Assembly (NCBI GenBank): GCA_964035795.1
Contig: OZ038322.1
Coordinates: forward strand, 2,177,870 to 2,241,869
Direction of reading: 5' to 3'
DNA: 64,000 nucleotides
Source: Pterobdella sp. o SKG-2022
Lineage: Eukaryota > Annelida > Clitellata > Hirudinida > Piscicolidae
Made by a program: the position numbers and the translations under genes
In this document: positions 46,801 through 57,384 of the stretch, piece after piece
Layout of the letters: every line of letters starts with the position of its first letter
Position numbering within the stretch: the first letter of the stretch is position 1
Notes under the pieces: model-generated
What the model was told of the DNA's origin: nothing
The model's input: the letters and a program-made list of their open reading frames with translations, nothing else
The model's database searches: none

Positions 46801-49800
46801 TGATCTGAGAAGGAAACACCAAAACAATCAACTTTTAGTCCACCTTAGTGGCTACCACATGCAACAGCCATCTTGCTCATGAGTCAGTTCTGCTACACAA
46901 GACTTGAAATCATGCATGTGGAGGATATTCTTCAAATTTTGTGCAACTTTATCTGCAATACACTCCAGATGAAAATTGAAATCCCCTAGGACTACCACTT
47001 CTTCATTATATGATAAAATAAGAAGCATATCCAGTTCTGTAAACAGCCAAGCCTATAAAGGATTTAAATTTTTAGCTTACACTCACACAAGTTCAAAAGT
47101 ACTGGTTTTTAGAGGAACATTAATCATTATTGCATTTATTTTTGGTTCTCCCAAAAAAACTTATCCACCATGATTAGTTTTTAAAGACTTCACAGACTCA
47201 GGACTTTTAGATCTAGGTTCAAACCTTGTCATAATTCATTAGCAAAGTTGTAGAGAAAGGTAGAAAATTTAAAAAAAAAACAGGTGTAAAAAATTTTTTG
47301 AAAGTTGTTAATGATGTAATTATGTAATGTTCTATTTAATGAGATCTATTTTGAAGCATTTATGAACGGTTCAATTATTGTTTGATGTTATTATTCAGAG
47401 CTTAACTCCTGCTCCCCCTTCTTTTCTATCATTTGTATTCTCTTTATTAGTGGTATTTACATGGCATTGTGGGTCGTTATAGCCACTGATTATCGTATTA
47501 TGCTTTTTTTTTTGTCTAAGCTTTCACGAACCAGAAGGTTTTTTGTAAAGTGTTTTTATTATTTTTTGAAAAAAGTTGCACTTATATCTGGCTTGTCCCA
47601 GTCTATTTTGCCGTTATTACATTGGCGAGCATGCTTTATTATTCCCGATATTGCAGATTCTGGCTTTTTTGATATGTCTGCTTTATGCTGTTTTATTCTA
47701 TTTCTTATGCTTACCCTAGTTTGACCAATCTATGATTTGTTGGCTCAGACTGATTGGTCCTGAATCCTCTATTGTATAAAGCTGATTGTCATACAAGAAT
47801 CCTGATGTGGACAAAGTTTTATTAGGTCTGTTATATCTGTCGGCATTAGGTTGGTTCTAATTTTTAGAGTTTTTTTATTTCAGTTTTTCATGTATGAGGT
47901 TTTTAAAGGAATTGAGGGAAAGAAGGCTTTTGCACCAAAACTTACTAGGTATTCATTTTCAGCAAGTGTTGTGTCACATATAGTTTTAACATAATCTATT
48001 GAGTTTGTGCAAAAATTTTCTTTCATTAAAGGGTTGATGAGTGGGATGAGGTAAGATTCAAGTGATTCCCGAGGACAGCCTTGAGGTGAAATAATGTTTC
48101 TTGCAGGATAATTTTTATTTGCTTTGTGGGCTTTTATTACAGGGTATGCTATTGGAATGAAGGACCCAGATGGGTATATTTGTTTGTAATCACTTTTCTA
48201 AGTTCTTTTTTAATTCTAATAAATTTCTTTGAATTTTTAATTCTAATTTTTTTTTCTTTTGCTTCTGTTTTTGTATTTTTAAAAGCTTCCATTGCTTTCT
48301 GTTTTAGGTCATTTGGATTAAGTGTGACAAAACATACCTTTGTCTTGGAGAGCTACTGATAACCCGTTCTTTTTTATTTTTTCCTTTAGGAATGAAGCCT
48401 TTCATCTTGTAGCTTGACAAGTTGTATGTTTTTTTTTGTTTTTGGATGTAGTGCATGTGACACACCTTGTCTCAATTTTTCTGCTTTCAAGACAGCCAAT
48501 ATGCTCAAGAATTTTTGCTGCTTTTTTCCTTGTGCATATAATGCCCATAAAAGGGATCTTTTGTTCTTAAATTTTTCTTTATTGTTTTTATCTTATAAAC
48601 TTTTTCGTTGGACTGTTGATTTTTGGTCATTGAATGTTCATTTGCCTCTCTTAGAATTAGCTTTATGAAAACAGTCTGTATGGAGCCGACTGAAAAATAT
48701 CTTGAGAAGGGGTCACATCTTTCTTAGATAAGCTGCTCCAATTTCTGACTGTCTTAAAAGGGTCTGTAAGCCTGAACACTAGAAGAATAATTTCTGGTAT
48801 ATAATTTTATTTAATATTTGTGTCATTTAATTAGATTTGTAATCCTTTTTATAACTTAGGTAATATGGGATATTCATGATTGAGTTTTTATGATCACAAG
48901 GTTAAGAATCATGGTTTTTCATCTATTTCCGTGGGTCGGCTGTGAATATCATTATATTTGTATTTTTCATTGTGATAGGCAGAAGTTTAGATTTTGTAAA
49001 CATAATTCTATATTTCAAAAAATCTAACAAGCAATAAAATTTAGAAATAAACTAATAAAAATCAGTAAAAGTATCATAACTTTTTTACAAATTTAAAGCC
49101 ATTTACAAGGTGCCAGTTTCAATATTTGTAAACTAAACTGAGATGTCATTAAAAGATAGATTGTGGTAGAATATGATTTCTATCATTACAATTTTCTCAC
49201 AATATTAAAGATGACTTGCAGATATGAAATCATTTGTTTTTAAATTAACAAATTCATTCAGCTGCATTCATATTTTGTTATTTGAAGTAATGAAACATGG
49301 GTTATGCAGTGAAAACAAGGGCATGCTCCATGGTGCATTTCTTTTGCTTCAAAAAATTTTCCATGAATACACATAAAAAAAGTAATGTTCTTCAGTCCTT
49401 AGCAGCTCTTGAATGGGCAGAGGGTGTTAAGAATCAGTATCATTTTATTACAGTCAGCACCTTTCCCTTCTCCTAGAGGTCACTGACTTCTTTTCATGAC
49501 CAAACTCTTTCTCTCCATCTTACCCTGTTGTAGGCATCTTCAAGACATAACCCAAGCCCATGACAAGCTAACCTTGGCCTTTCTTTTCCTCTACTACCTT
49601 CGACCTCAAACTTCCATGTTTGCTTAACATAATCATCACCCCCTTTCATTACCACATGATCCAGCCATCTCAAACTTTCTTCTCTCACCACTTAAACAAT
49701 TGTACTATCCAACCCCAACCTAACAATCAACTCTTGTGCTCTACATATTATTCGAGTCATTCTTTTGAGTTACAATGAACCAGATCACCATTGACTGGAA

Positions 49801-52465
49801 ACAAAGGGCAATATTTGATTTGCTATATATAGCTCAATTGATTTTGAACCTTGGCAAATTGCAGAAGATAAAAAAGTAACTTCCTTGAAGCATTTATCTT
49901 TTTATTCTTCATTAGTTTATCTTTATTCAATCATTTATCAGTTTTTTTTATATTTTTCTGCAATAGGTGTCGTGATATTCAAGGTAACTTAGTTGTGCTT
50001 TTGATGATGTTTATAATCAACAATGATCATAAGAGTATTTTTTGATCAAACTTATTTTAAACATTAATTCTCACAATTTTCTAAGAAAAATGGGCTCTAA
50101 ACAGAAAGTTGATGAGAGTGATGAATTATTGGTCAAATGAACATAGACACCTGTTTGATGAGGATTTTCATGTCTGATTGTTCCTAGCCTTCAGCATGCA
50201 TGGATTGTGTTCATGATTTTGACCTAAATAATTGATTCTCTGCAGAACAGTGTGGTGATGGTTGAAAATCAAACCATTACTGTAAATCACTGCATACATT
50301 TATATCACCTTACCCTGGTGATTAAGAAATTTTTTTCAATTGAATTTTAAATGTTAAATTCTTTTTAATCTGCAGTTGTATGCCAGGGGTGCAAGAAAGC
50401 TTCAAACACATATGAGCCAACATTCAACCTAAGCCTTGAAATTAAAGGTTTCAACTCATTGGAGGCAGCATTAGAGAATTACTTTAGAGCAGATTCAATG
50501 GGAAATGGTTTATGGTACGACTGCTGCAAGTGTAAAACGAAAACAAAAGCCTATAAAAAATATTCTCTTGAAGTTTTACCAAAAATTTTGATATTTCAAT
50601 TGAATCGTTATGAATTTGGAAGCTTTGGAAAGGTAAAAATTACAGATAGAGTAAGTTACAAAAGACAGTTGAATATGTCAAAGTACTTGAGTAGCAAGGA
50701 AGATAATGCTTCATATCATCTACATTCTGTTATTATCCACCGAGGTTCCCAAATGGGCTCAGGTCATTACCTGTGTTGTGTGGCTCATCCAAAATTTATA
50801 GGTTCTGATGGCAATATGAATACTGTAAATATTAATAATTCTATTGGTAGTAAGGATACTAAAGTTGAGACTTGCAGTGAAGTAAAAATTGAAAAATTTT
50901 CAAAAGATTGTAAATTAAAAGAACAAAAAGAAAATGTTAATAATTCAAGTTCTTATCTTCCATCATTATTGACCAATAAACCTCTTACATCCATAACTAC
51001 TGCATCATGTGTTTCTTCATTTTCTACCACAAATACAAAGTTGAAAACTCCACAATCTGTTAACAATACTCTTGGAGTATTTTCACCAACATATTTAACC
51101 AATAAACTACAAGCTTGTAAATCTTCAAATCTTCCACCATCATTGTTTTCATCAAGTTCTCAGTCACATGATTTTTCTACTGTTTACAGCATATCTGCAT
51201 TTAATTCATCTTCAACAAATTTCACTTCAAACCTTCAACCTGATATGATTTTTTCTCATACTTCAACTATAAATAATAGCTTTTCTTTTTTATCTTCCAA
51301 TGAGTTGCCTTCAAGTACAGGTTCTAATGGCAGTAAGTGGTTTTACATGAATGATGAAATGGTCACTGAAACCAATTGGGAATCTGTATCATCAGAACAA
51401 GCTTATCTCTTATTCTATATCAAAGATGATAATCAAAATAATTTGCACAATCCAAAATATAATTCTACAACTGGTAATGGACAAACTTTGAACAGTCCTG
51501 TCAAGTTTGAATTGAAGCCATCTTCACTGCCAATCCCTTCAACAACTTCAACAATCACTATGTATTTATCAACCCCTTCCTCACTTAGAGTGTCTTCAGT
51601 ATCTAATTTACCTGTTACTTCTACAAAATATGCTTTATTTTCTTCAAAACTTCCTTTATTTAAATCTTCTAAGCCATACATTCAAACTTCACACTCATCA
51701 ACCATTTTAGAGCCACTTTTTCCAACACCAAAGTCTTCATTCAAAGTAAAGATGTCTGAGTTTTCAGATGCTACAAACAAAACGTCACAAGTTAATTCAG
51801 CAATATCACAACCTTCAAAAGCTTTTTATAAACCATCTCAAGTTGTTTCAACAGTTTTTTCACCTATTTCATCATCATCCATTTCATCTTCAAGATTGCT
51901 CAGTATCACTGATGATTTAAATAATCGAGAAAAAGATACAAATGAGAGCTCAGAATGTACAAATTCAGGTAAAGGAAACAAAAAAACAGTTCCAAAAAAC
52001 TACAGGAAGAGGAGACTCAGTAATGAAGTTGATGACCGGAATTGTGTCTCCTCTGAGCAAAAATACCACAAGTCGTTTGGTCATCTTTCCAGTCAGAGAA
52101 TACACTCTAATAGATACCATTGCAGTGATTGTTCTGATCACAAGAAATTTTCACATAGAAATGATTCATACAAAGGTACATGGTATGCAAGAAATACTGA
52201 TAGGAAATATGATAGAGAGAGTAGAAGGACTCGAAGTAGAAGTCGAAGAAGGAATTATTTGAAAAGAAGTAATGGTCAACATAGGAATTACTTCATAAAA
52301 GATCAGTATTGGAGCTTTTCTAGAAGCAATAGTCGAAGGAGAAGAAGGAAAAGTGAGGAAAGAAAATATGTTTCTAGTCGTTACATTGATAAAAGAAATG
52401 TTAAAAAGATTGATTCTTTTTTCACTAATAATAGTTATAATGGATTTAGAGACAAGTTTAAATAA
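43822..52465 (+). CDS. ubiquitin carboxyl-terminal hydrolase, USP36/USP42-like, three exons, 892 aa
   Basis: Cysteine protease of the USP (C19) family that removes ubiquitin; USP36-type members act in the nucleolus and nucleus. Exons 43822-44239, 44312-44482 and 50376-52465 keep frame with GT-AG introns. The Cys box is GTGLVNMGNTCFLASVLQCL with catalytic Cys78, then EFCIVC and GEQEDAHDFLLSFLNA. Exon 2 ends GHMFNGYLRSQ and exon 3 opens with VCQGCKKASNTYEPTFNLSL, with a second CxxC-type pair (DCCKCK), then LPKILIFQLNRYEFGSFGKV. The His box is QMGSGHYLCC (His327). The Asp box is KWFYMNDEMV (Asp523), then QAYLLFYIKDD. Between the His and Asp boxes sit about 180 extra residues, Ser/Thr/Asn-rich, where relatives have about 18. 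The C-terminal third is disordered and ends in an Arg/Ser-rich basic segment (SRRTRSRSRRRNY), a plausible nuclear/nucleolar signal. AATAAA at 52811-52816. Confidence 0.93.
44640..44745 (-). mobile_element. short RTE LINE tail fragment (USP intron 2)
   Basis: TTTCCATGACCTTACCCTTT then TTCTCCATTTCACCCTGTCA closely matches the tail sequence at 49485-49530. No intact frame. Confidence 0.55.
44990..47235 (-). mobile_element. CR1-type LINE interrupted by RTE sequence (USP intron 2, antisense)
   Basis: Minus-strand order: endonuclease end (DFNFHLECIADKVAQNL-like, about 46985-46900); linker 46788-46519 (RRWKDLDVERFISKLLNN, LDEFIPEKVVRIHQRPSD); RT start 46029-45847 (FQSSYHPFHSTETSFTKIH, LLILLNLSSVFDLVIHNIL); then the catalytic half is missing, replaced by foreign RTE sequence (45770-45430); then the CR1 3' part resumes (45410-45076: IWFSSLKKVNKLPTKQIRI, IALILSRIDHCNTLL). 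Related to the CR1 copies at 3.2 and 24.5 kb. Confidence 0.8.
45430..45770 (-). mobile_element. RTE reverse-transcriptase fragment nested in the CR1 element
   Basis: The minus strand reads VWKEHMEAIMNEKNPWDGMV, VEVVEGPMEPF, then a decayed region equivalent to G-PTGI-KEHL-ASPHGK and a decayed YRG-KLLEH. This is the N-terminal part of an RTE RT, unlike the flanking CR1 sequence. Confidence 0.7.
47400..48720 (-). mobile_element. Penelope-like element: RT remnant and GIY-YIG endonuclease
   Basis: Minus strand, 5' part (48650-48180) Lys-rich with LNPNDLKQKAMEAFKNTKTE. Next a conserved RT block (about 48080-47920): SPQGCPRESLESYLIPLINP-like, then NSIDYVKTICDTTLAENEYL and VSFGAKAFFPSIP, as in Penelope RTs (the Y--K-L-PLV...LVSFDV-SLFTNVP motif). 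After a deletion of the RT core, the endonuclease follows (about 47720-47480): IGQTRVSIRNRIKQHKADIS, SAISGIIKHARQCNNGKIDW and NLLVRESLDKKK, typical of the GIY-YIG domain. Several stops. Sits antisense in USP intron 2. Confidence 0.75.
48725..49440. other. intronic sequence, nothing recognised
   Basis: Part of USP intron 2 without a motif or repeat that could be assigned. Confidence 0.5.
49440..49700 (-). mobile_element. RTE LINE C-terminal tail (USP intron 2)
   Basis: The 65-codon frame 49691-49494 reads SLRWLDHVVMKGGDDYVKQT, FEVEGSRGKERPRLACHGLG and LCLEDAYNRVRWR, the LRW-GHV---D---VEG-RGRGRPK tail that ends many RTE proteins, with the GRP motif slightly changed. Confidence 0.8.
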
Positions 52466-53060
52466 ATTGGTGTTGTGAAATTATTATTTACGTTCTATGT
52501 AGAGTTTTAAGCTGTGAAGCATTTTATATTATTGATTAGTATTTAATTAATACATACTAATGAATTATGGCTTGAACGTTAGGAAATTTTTGAGCTAAAT
52601 ATTTTAAACCTAGCTATTTTCTTCAATTGTAATTATATTTATAGTTTACGGGTTATTGATGTTGTGTTATATCCGTGTACTTACATTATTTCAGAAAATA
52701 CTTTTTAATTGACTGTAAGTAGTTTTTAAATATTTTTGTTGAATGTTAGTACGATCTTCAATGTGATTTTGTTGTGTAAATTTTTGTATATATCAATAGA
52801 GAATTTCATCAATAAAATTCTCGGTCCTATTCGAAATTCAACACTAAGCGAATAAAGTTTTAATATCTCTAAATGCGTTTCATGTGGCAAAAAAAAATTG
52901 TTTTGATATTCAAAGAATTTCTTTAATAGATCAGTTTTTTAAAGAGCTTCAGCGAACAAAATTCCAGTTTGATAATGTTTTTAAAAAGCCCGTTAGATAT
53001 GTGGTGCTAGCAACTTATCTTCAAGTTTAACTAGCCTATTAACAAAAACGATTTGAACCA
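52466..53060. other. 3' UTR of the USP gene and short intergenic DNA
   Basis: AATAAA at 52811-52816 is a likely poly(A) signal. A second AATAAAG lies near 52850. Beyond that only AT-rich DNA to the inverted repeat at 53067. Confidence 0.5.
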
Positions 53061-53066
53061 AACTGA

Positions 53067-55285
53067 ATAATAATACAAAGCTTTTCGTAAGTTGAACTCA
53101 CATTATCAAGTATACAAACTTCTAGTATACAATAATAATATGAATTGAATAGCGCATCGTTAGAGACGCTCTGCTATAAACTGCTTAAAAAAGTAGGCTT
53201 TTAAGTTTCTAAAATAAATAGGATAAAAAAAAGATTTAAGATTAAGAGAAAAAGAATTCCAGAGAACTGGACCACTAAAAAAAAAAGCAGTTTTAGCGTA
53301 AGAATGAGAAAGGAAGATAATGAAGAGCTGAGAGCGAATAGAGGTTCGTAGACCAGTACGTTTAGAAGTTAGTAAAAGAATAGAAAGATAGGAAGGTGAA
53401 AAAGAATAAGAAATTTTATGCATGAGAGAACAGATAGTGAACGAAAAGCGAAAGTGAAAAGATAGCCAGTGAAGATCGACAAGAGATGGAGAGATATGGA
53501 AGCATTTAGGAGTTTGAGAGACCAGGCGTGTAGCAGAGTTGAAAGCAAGTTAGAGGGTAAAAAGGAGATTTAGGAAAATTATAGTACAGAGTTGCATTAA
53601 TCGAGCCGGGAAAAAACAAGAGAGCAGACAAGAATCTTAAGAGAGGCATCATCGAGATAAGAAGAGAACTGTTTGAAGCGACGTAAGTGAAAAAAACAAA
53701 AAGAAACAACAGAAAGAATTTGAAGATCAAAAGAAGAAAAGAATCAAAAAGAACGCCAAGACAACGAATAGTGGAGGAGGGATAAATAGTAAGGTCAGAG
53801 ATCATAATGGGAGAGAGAAAGGAAGGAAAGGATTTGGACCTAGAAAGATAGATAAAGTTAAATTTACAAAGATTTAGTTTAAGGTGAATGGAGTCACTCC
53901 AGAAAAGAATAGAAGTGAGACAAAGACTAAGCCTTTGAAAAGTAGAAGAGAGGAAAGAGAAAGGAAAAAAAGAGAAGATGTAAGTGTCATCAGCAAAAAG
54001 CTGACTTTGAAAAGAGAAAGACTCGATAAGATGAGAGAGATGAGAGATATAAAGAAAAAGAGAAGAGGCTCGAGAACAGATCCCTGATGAACACAAAAAG
54101 GAACAGAAGGAAGAGAAAAAGAAGATTTTTTAATAAAAACAGTGGAGGAACGTTTAGAAAGATATGAGGTAATCCAGGAAAGTGAGGAGCCGAAAATACC
54201 ACAAAAGAAGTTGAGATGCTGAAGTAAAAGTGAATGGTCAACAGTATCAAAAGCAAAAAAGAAGTCAAGAAAAAGTAGAAGGGAAAGCTTGCCAGAGTCA
54301 AAAGCTAAAAGAGCATCATTAAAGATTTTTAGAAAACAGGTTTCAGTAAAGTGGGAAGGTCGAAAGCCAGGTTGGGCAGGAAAAAGAAGATTGTTAAAAA
54401 GGAGAAAGTTTGAAAGTTGGAGGTAAATAGCTTTTTCAAGAATTTTGGAAAAAAAAGAAAGGTTGGAAATGGGCTGGTAGTTGGAGATGATAGAAGGATC
54501 AAGAGAAGGCTTTTTCAGTATTGGAGTAACGACAGATGATTTAAAAGAGGTGGGAAATTTAGAAGTAGCTTGAGAAAGGTTTATAAGATAGAGAATGATG
54601 GGATAGAAGAAAGAGGAGAGATCATTAAGAATTTTGAGAAGAATTAGGTCGAAGGGGCAGGAAGATGAAGATACAGATTTAATGATGATGATGAGGTCTG
54701 TAAAGGTGATGGGTGAAAAGCGAAAAAGAGAGACAGAAGCAGAAAAAGACGCTGGAGGAGTGTGAGATGATCAGCGATTAGTTCTAATGGAAAGAATCTT
54801 GTTGTGGAAATAGTCATGAAAATCTTGAGAAGAAAAAGAAGGAGGAGGGGATTGTTTGGAAAGAACACGATTGAGATTTTTCCAACTAGAGGAAGAAGAG
54901 GAAGCAGAGTTGATGGAAGAAATAAGAAAATTTGAGTGTTTGGTGTGGAGGAGAGAGCTATAGGTTGATAAGTAAAAAAGAAAAAAAGGAAAAGGAACGA
55001 TAAGAACGTTCAAGCTTACTTAAAGTACGTTTGGATGTGACGCATTCACCATCAAGCCAAGGAGCTTTGAAGGAGGAAAGACGGTAAGTAGTAGATTTAA
55101 TAGGAAAAAGCACATTCAAAGTAATAGTGAAAAGACAGTCTAGAGAAAAAACAAAGTCATCGACGTCAATGAAAGAAGAAGAGTCAAAAGAAAAAGCAGA
55201 AAGAATTTGGATAAAAAATGTTTTTTCGCAAGTTTGTATACTTGGTAATGTGTTTTCAACTTACGAAAAGCTTCGTATTATTATT
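53067..55285. mobile_element. 2.2-kb segment bounded by 55-bp terminal inverted repeats, containing a CR1-like RT
   Basis: Left end (53067-53121) AATAATAATACAAAGCTTTT, CGTAAGTTGAACTCACATTA, TCAAGTATACAAACTT. The right end (55230-55285) is its reverse complement with about four mismatches (ending CTTACGAAAAGCTTCGTATT). Similarity may extend outward another 20 bp (AACGATTTGAACCAAAC against GTTTGATTCAAATCGT). Almost the whole interior is a minus-strand LINE. Solo pieces of the same terminal repeat occur near 14.15 and, at the core motif, 17.8 kb. Either a LINE inserted in a MITE, or a composite element. Confidence 0.8.
53160..55225 (-). mobile_element. CR1-like LINE ORF (RT) within the inverted repeats
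   Basis: Nearly continuous minus-strand coding. Pre-RT region 55220-54660 (WLDGECVTSKRTLSKLERSY, SFSSQDFHDYFHNKI). RT: VVTPILKKPSLDPS, ISNYQPISNLSFFSKILEKA, QPGFRPSHFTETCFLKIFND, LLLFLDFFFAFDTVDHSLLL, CVHQGSVLEPLLFLYISHLS, the catalytic box FADD (QLFADDTYIFSFF), HLKLNLCKFNFIYLS and RCLGVLFDS. The C-terminus is GPVLWNSFSLNLKSFF near 53260, ending at 53160. Only a few frame breaks; no endonuclease upstream (5' truncated). The coding strand is strikingly pyrimidine-rich (Ser, Phe, Leu). A short (ATT)-like tail follows at 53130-53145, a 3' end also seen in the copies at 59.1 and 60.85 kb. Confidence 0.85.
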
Positions 55286-55309
55286 TAGTTAATAAGTGTT
55301 TGATTCAAA

Positions 55310-55720
55310 TCGTCATCTTCAAGTTATGCCATTGTTTTGCATACAGTTTCTGGATGCTTGTTTTTTTGCGGCCTCTCAACCCCACACTAGTGCTTGGTTC
55401 ACTGCACTTCCTGCTTCCTCTAGGCAACCTGCTTTCAAACGATTGTCTCCGTTATGCTGTGGCTCTCCGTACTGACTCTATCGTGTGTCAAAATTTCACT
55501 TTTCGCTGTGGTGAAAAGGTTGATAAGTTTGGGCTGCATTCACTTTCATGCGTTCAAAGCGGAGGCCGTTATCCTCGTCATTGTGCTCTAAACGACATTG
55601 TGTTTCGAGCTTTAAACGTCGCTGGCTTCAATTCAATCCTTGAGCCTTCCGGTCTTGATTTTGACTGCAATTGAGAGTACTGCCAAGACTTTGGAATGAC
55701 TGCCAGATTTTGTCCTTAGA
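55310..55720 (+). mobile_element. C-terminal fragment of the PHD-RT LINE class
   Basis: Plus-strand reading: LGSLHFLLPLGNLLSNDCLR, YAVALRTDSIVCQNF, then a Cys/His cluster FRCGEKVDKFGLHSLSC (C-G-VD--G-H-LSC), GRYPRHCALNDIVFRALNVA and GFNSILEPSGL. This is the conserved end of LINEs related to the one at 26.8-28.4 kb. It lacks the RT. Confidence 0.75.
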
Positions 55721-55779
55721 CATAGATTGATGGCTCAAAAATTATTTTTGCAATAGCAGGTTGGTACATCAAAACAGTT

Positions 55780-57330
55780 TTCCTCAAACTGATAGTCAAC
55801 CCCAACGCAGTGCAGGTGGCTTCAAAGAAATCTATTAGAGACTTTCAGTGTGAGTCAGCAAAGCACAATCGTCCGCGTGAAGCAATTCACGTATCACTCT
55901 TATCGTTGTTTTGGTTCTGGCAATAAGACATTTGATGTTAATGAGATTACCAGTGGTTCGATAGTGAATTGAAGCATTTTTGCTACTATCATTTAAATTG
56001 AAACATCCTAGAAAAATGTAGAGCCTAAAATGATGGACTTAGTGTATCTCCCTGCAGCTCCAAAAGAATCCATCAGGTGCTGCATTTCCATCTCGGTGTG
56101 AGTCAGTAAAGCACAGTCGTCTGCATAAAGCAATTCACGGATCACGCTCATCATTGTTTTGGTTCTGGCAGTGAAGCGTTTGATGTTAAAAAGCATACCA
56201 ATGGTTCGATAGTAAATGTAGAGACCTTCGCTACTGTCCTTGAAAGCTAATTGAAACACCATAGAAAAATAAAGCGCAAATAGTGTTGGAGCTAGTGTAT
56301 CTCCCTGCTTGACACCGTTTCCTATAGTGAAAGGTTCTGCAAGCTTGCCCCCGATATTCAGCGTAGTTTTTATGTCGTGGTGGAAAAGTTTCAAGGTAGA
56401 AATCAACTTTTCTGGGCAGCCTTACTTTCTAAGAATCAACCAAAGAGCTTCATGGTTTACTGTGTCAAAGGCCTTAGTGAGGTCAATGAACACTTGAAAA
56501 AGATCTTTGCGCTATTCTTGACTTTTTTCTTGCAGTTGCCTGATTGTAAATATCATTTCAACGGTTCCTCGACCACTTCTTAACCCAAACTAGGATATCG
56601 GCAATGTGAAAATTAATACGAATTTTACCCACAACTGATAAAAGAGAGATTCTTAGGTATTTTGTAAAGAAAAACATCAAATAAGAGGAATTAATTAGGC
56701 AAACGTTTTATGATAAGGCTAAACTTATCGAAGATTATAGCTTCCGATTCTCAATAAATGTATTAAAAATTCTTCTTATTTGATGTTTTTCGTTACAACA
56801 TATTGAAGAAAAATACATACGATGTCTCTGAAAAGTAAAAAAGATTTTTTGGTAGTTACTGCAATCGTCTTTAGGACCCTTTCCTTTATAAAAAACAACT
56901 AACAAAGAGTTTCTCCAATTCTCAATAAAAGTCTCAGTTCTCCAAGTTGTTTGTAATAGTGTCATCGCCTCATTATCACTGGACCAGCACAATGAAAGAA
57001 TGCTGCAAGGAGACCATTCATATCAGGTGACTCAGCAGAGCTCAATTTTCTAACTGTCTCTTACATTTCTTGTGCTGTTATTTCGTCAGTCAAAGCGATT
57101 TCAACCGATTTAGCTGGAATAAGTTTAACTTATTCTAAATTTAATACGGAAAGCTTGTTTAGAACATCATCAAAATGTTCTTTACATCTGCTTAGGATGC
57201 CGGATAAGTCACGACTAAGATGCTCATTATCTTTGCTTGTCAAAGGTGTAGAAGAGAAACTAGAAGGGCCATAAACCTCGCGCAGTAAATCAATCAATGA
57301 TGAGTATGATTATAGTGGCATCAACTTTAG
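55780..57330 (-). mobile_element. LINE reverse transcriptase split by a MITE and partly duplicated
   Basis: Minus-strand order: N-terminal RT (56992-56840; TETFIENWRNSLLVVFYKGK, GPKDDCSNYQK), MITE insertion (56640-56835), RT continues (ISLLSVVGKI-like at 56655-56620; FIDLTKAFDTVNHEA near 56480), 56406-56008 (NGVKQGDTLAPTLFALYFSM, YRTIGMLFNIKRFTARTKTM, catalytic LLYADDCALLTH). About 170 bp of the YADD-region sequence is duplicated at 55830-55995. The same family as the endonuclease at 40 kb, judged by matching partners in known elements. Confidence 0.82.
56640..56835. repeat. MITE family 1, copy E, inserted in a LINE
   Basis: Left AAAAACATCAAATAAGAGGA at about 56674 and right TCTTCTTATTTGATGTTTTT at about 56773 are inverted arms. 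Between them lie AAACGTTTTATGATAAGGCT, AAACTTATCGAAGATTATAG and ATTCTCAATAAATGTATTAA. On the right the element runs to about CGATGTCTCTGAAAAG. It splits the LINE RT between codons for NYQK and ISLL, which fixes its identity as an insertion. Confidence 0.85.
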
Positions 57331-57384
57331 AAGTCTCTAGACCACTGAGTATTATGAACTTTGAATGCAGTTTAATGTAATGTA

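Noticed and set aside
51433..52262. Open frames at 51433-51681 (minus) and 51942-52262 (plus)
   Set aside because: Shadows of the USP last exon.
53884..54087. Arg/Lys/Glu-rich plus-strand frame
   Set aside because: Antisense of the pyrimidine-rich LINE ORF at 53.2-55.2 kb.
53015..55320. ATCTTCAAGTT on both sides of the inverted-repeat element as a target-site duplication
   Set aside because: The left copy is about 20 bp further from the repeat than the right copy, and similar sequence belongs to LINE start regions elsewhere (23.66 kb), so it is not a convincing duplication.
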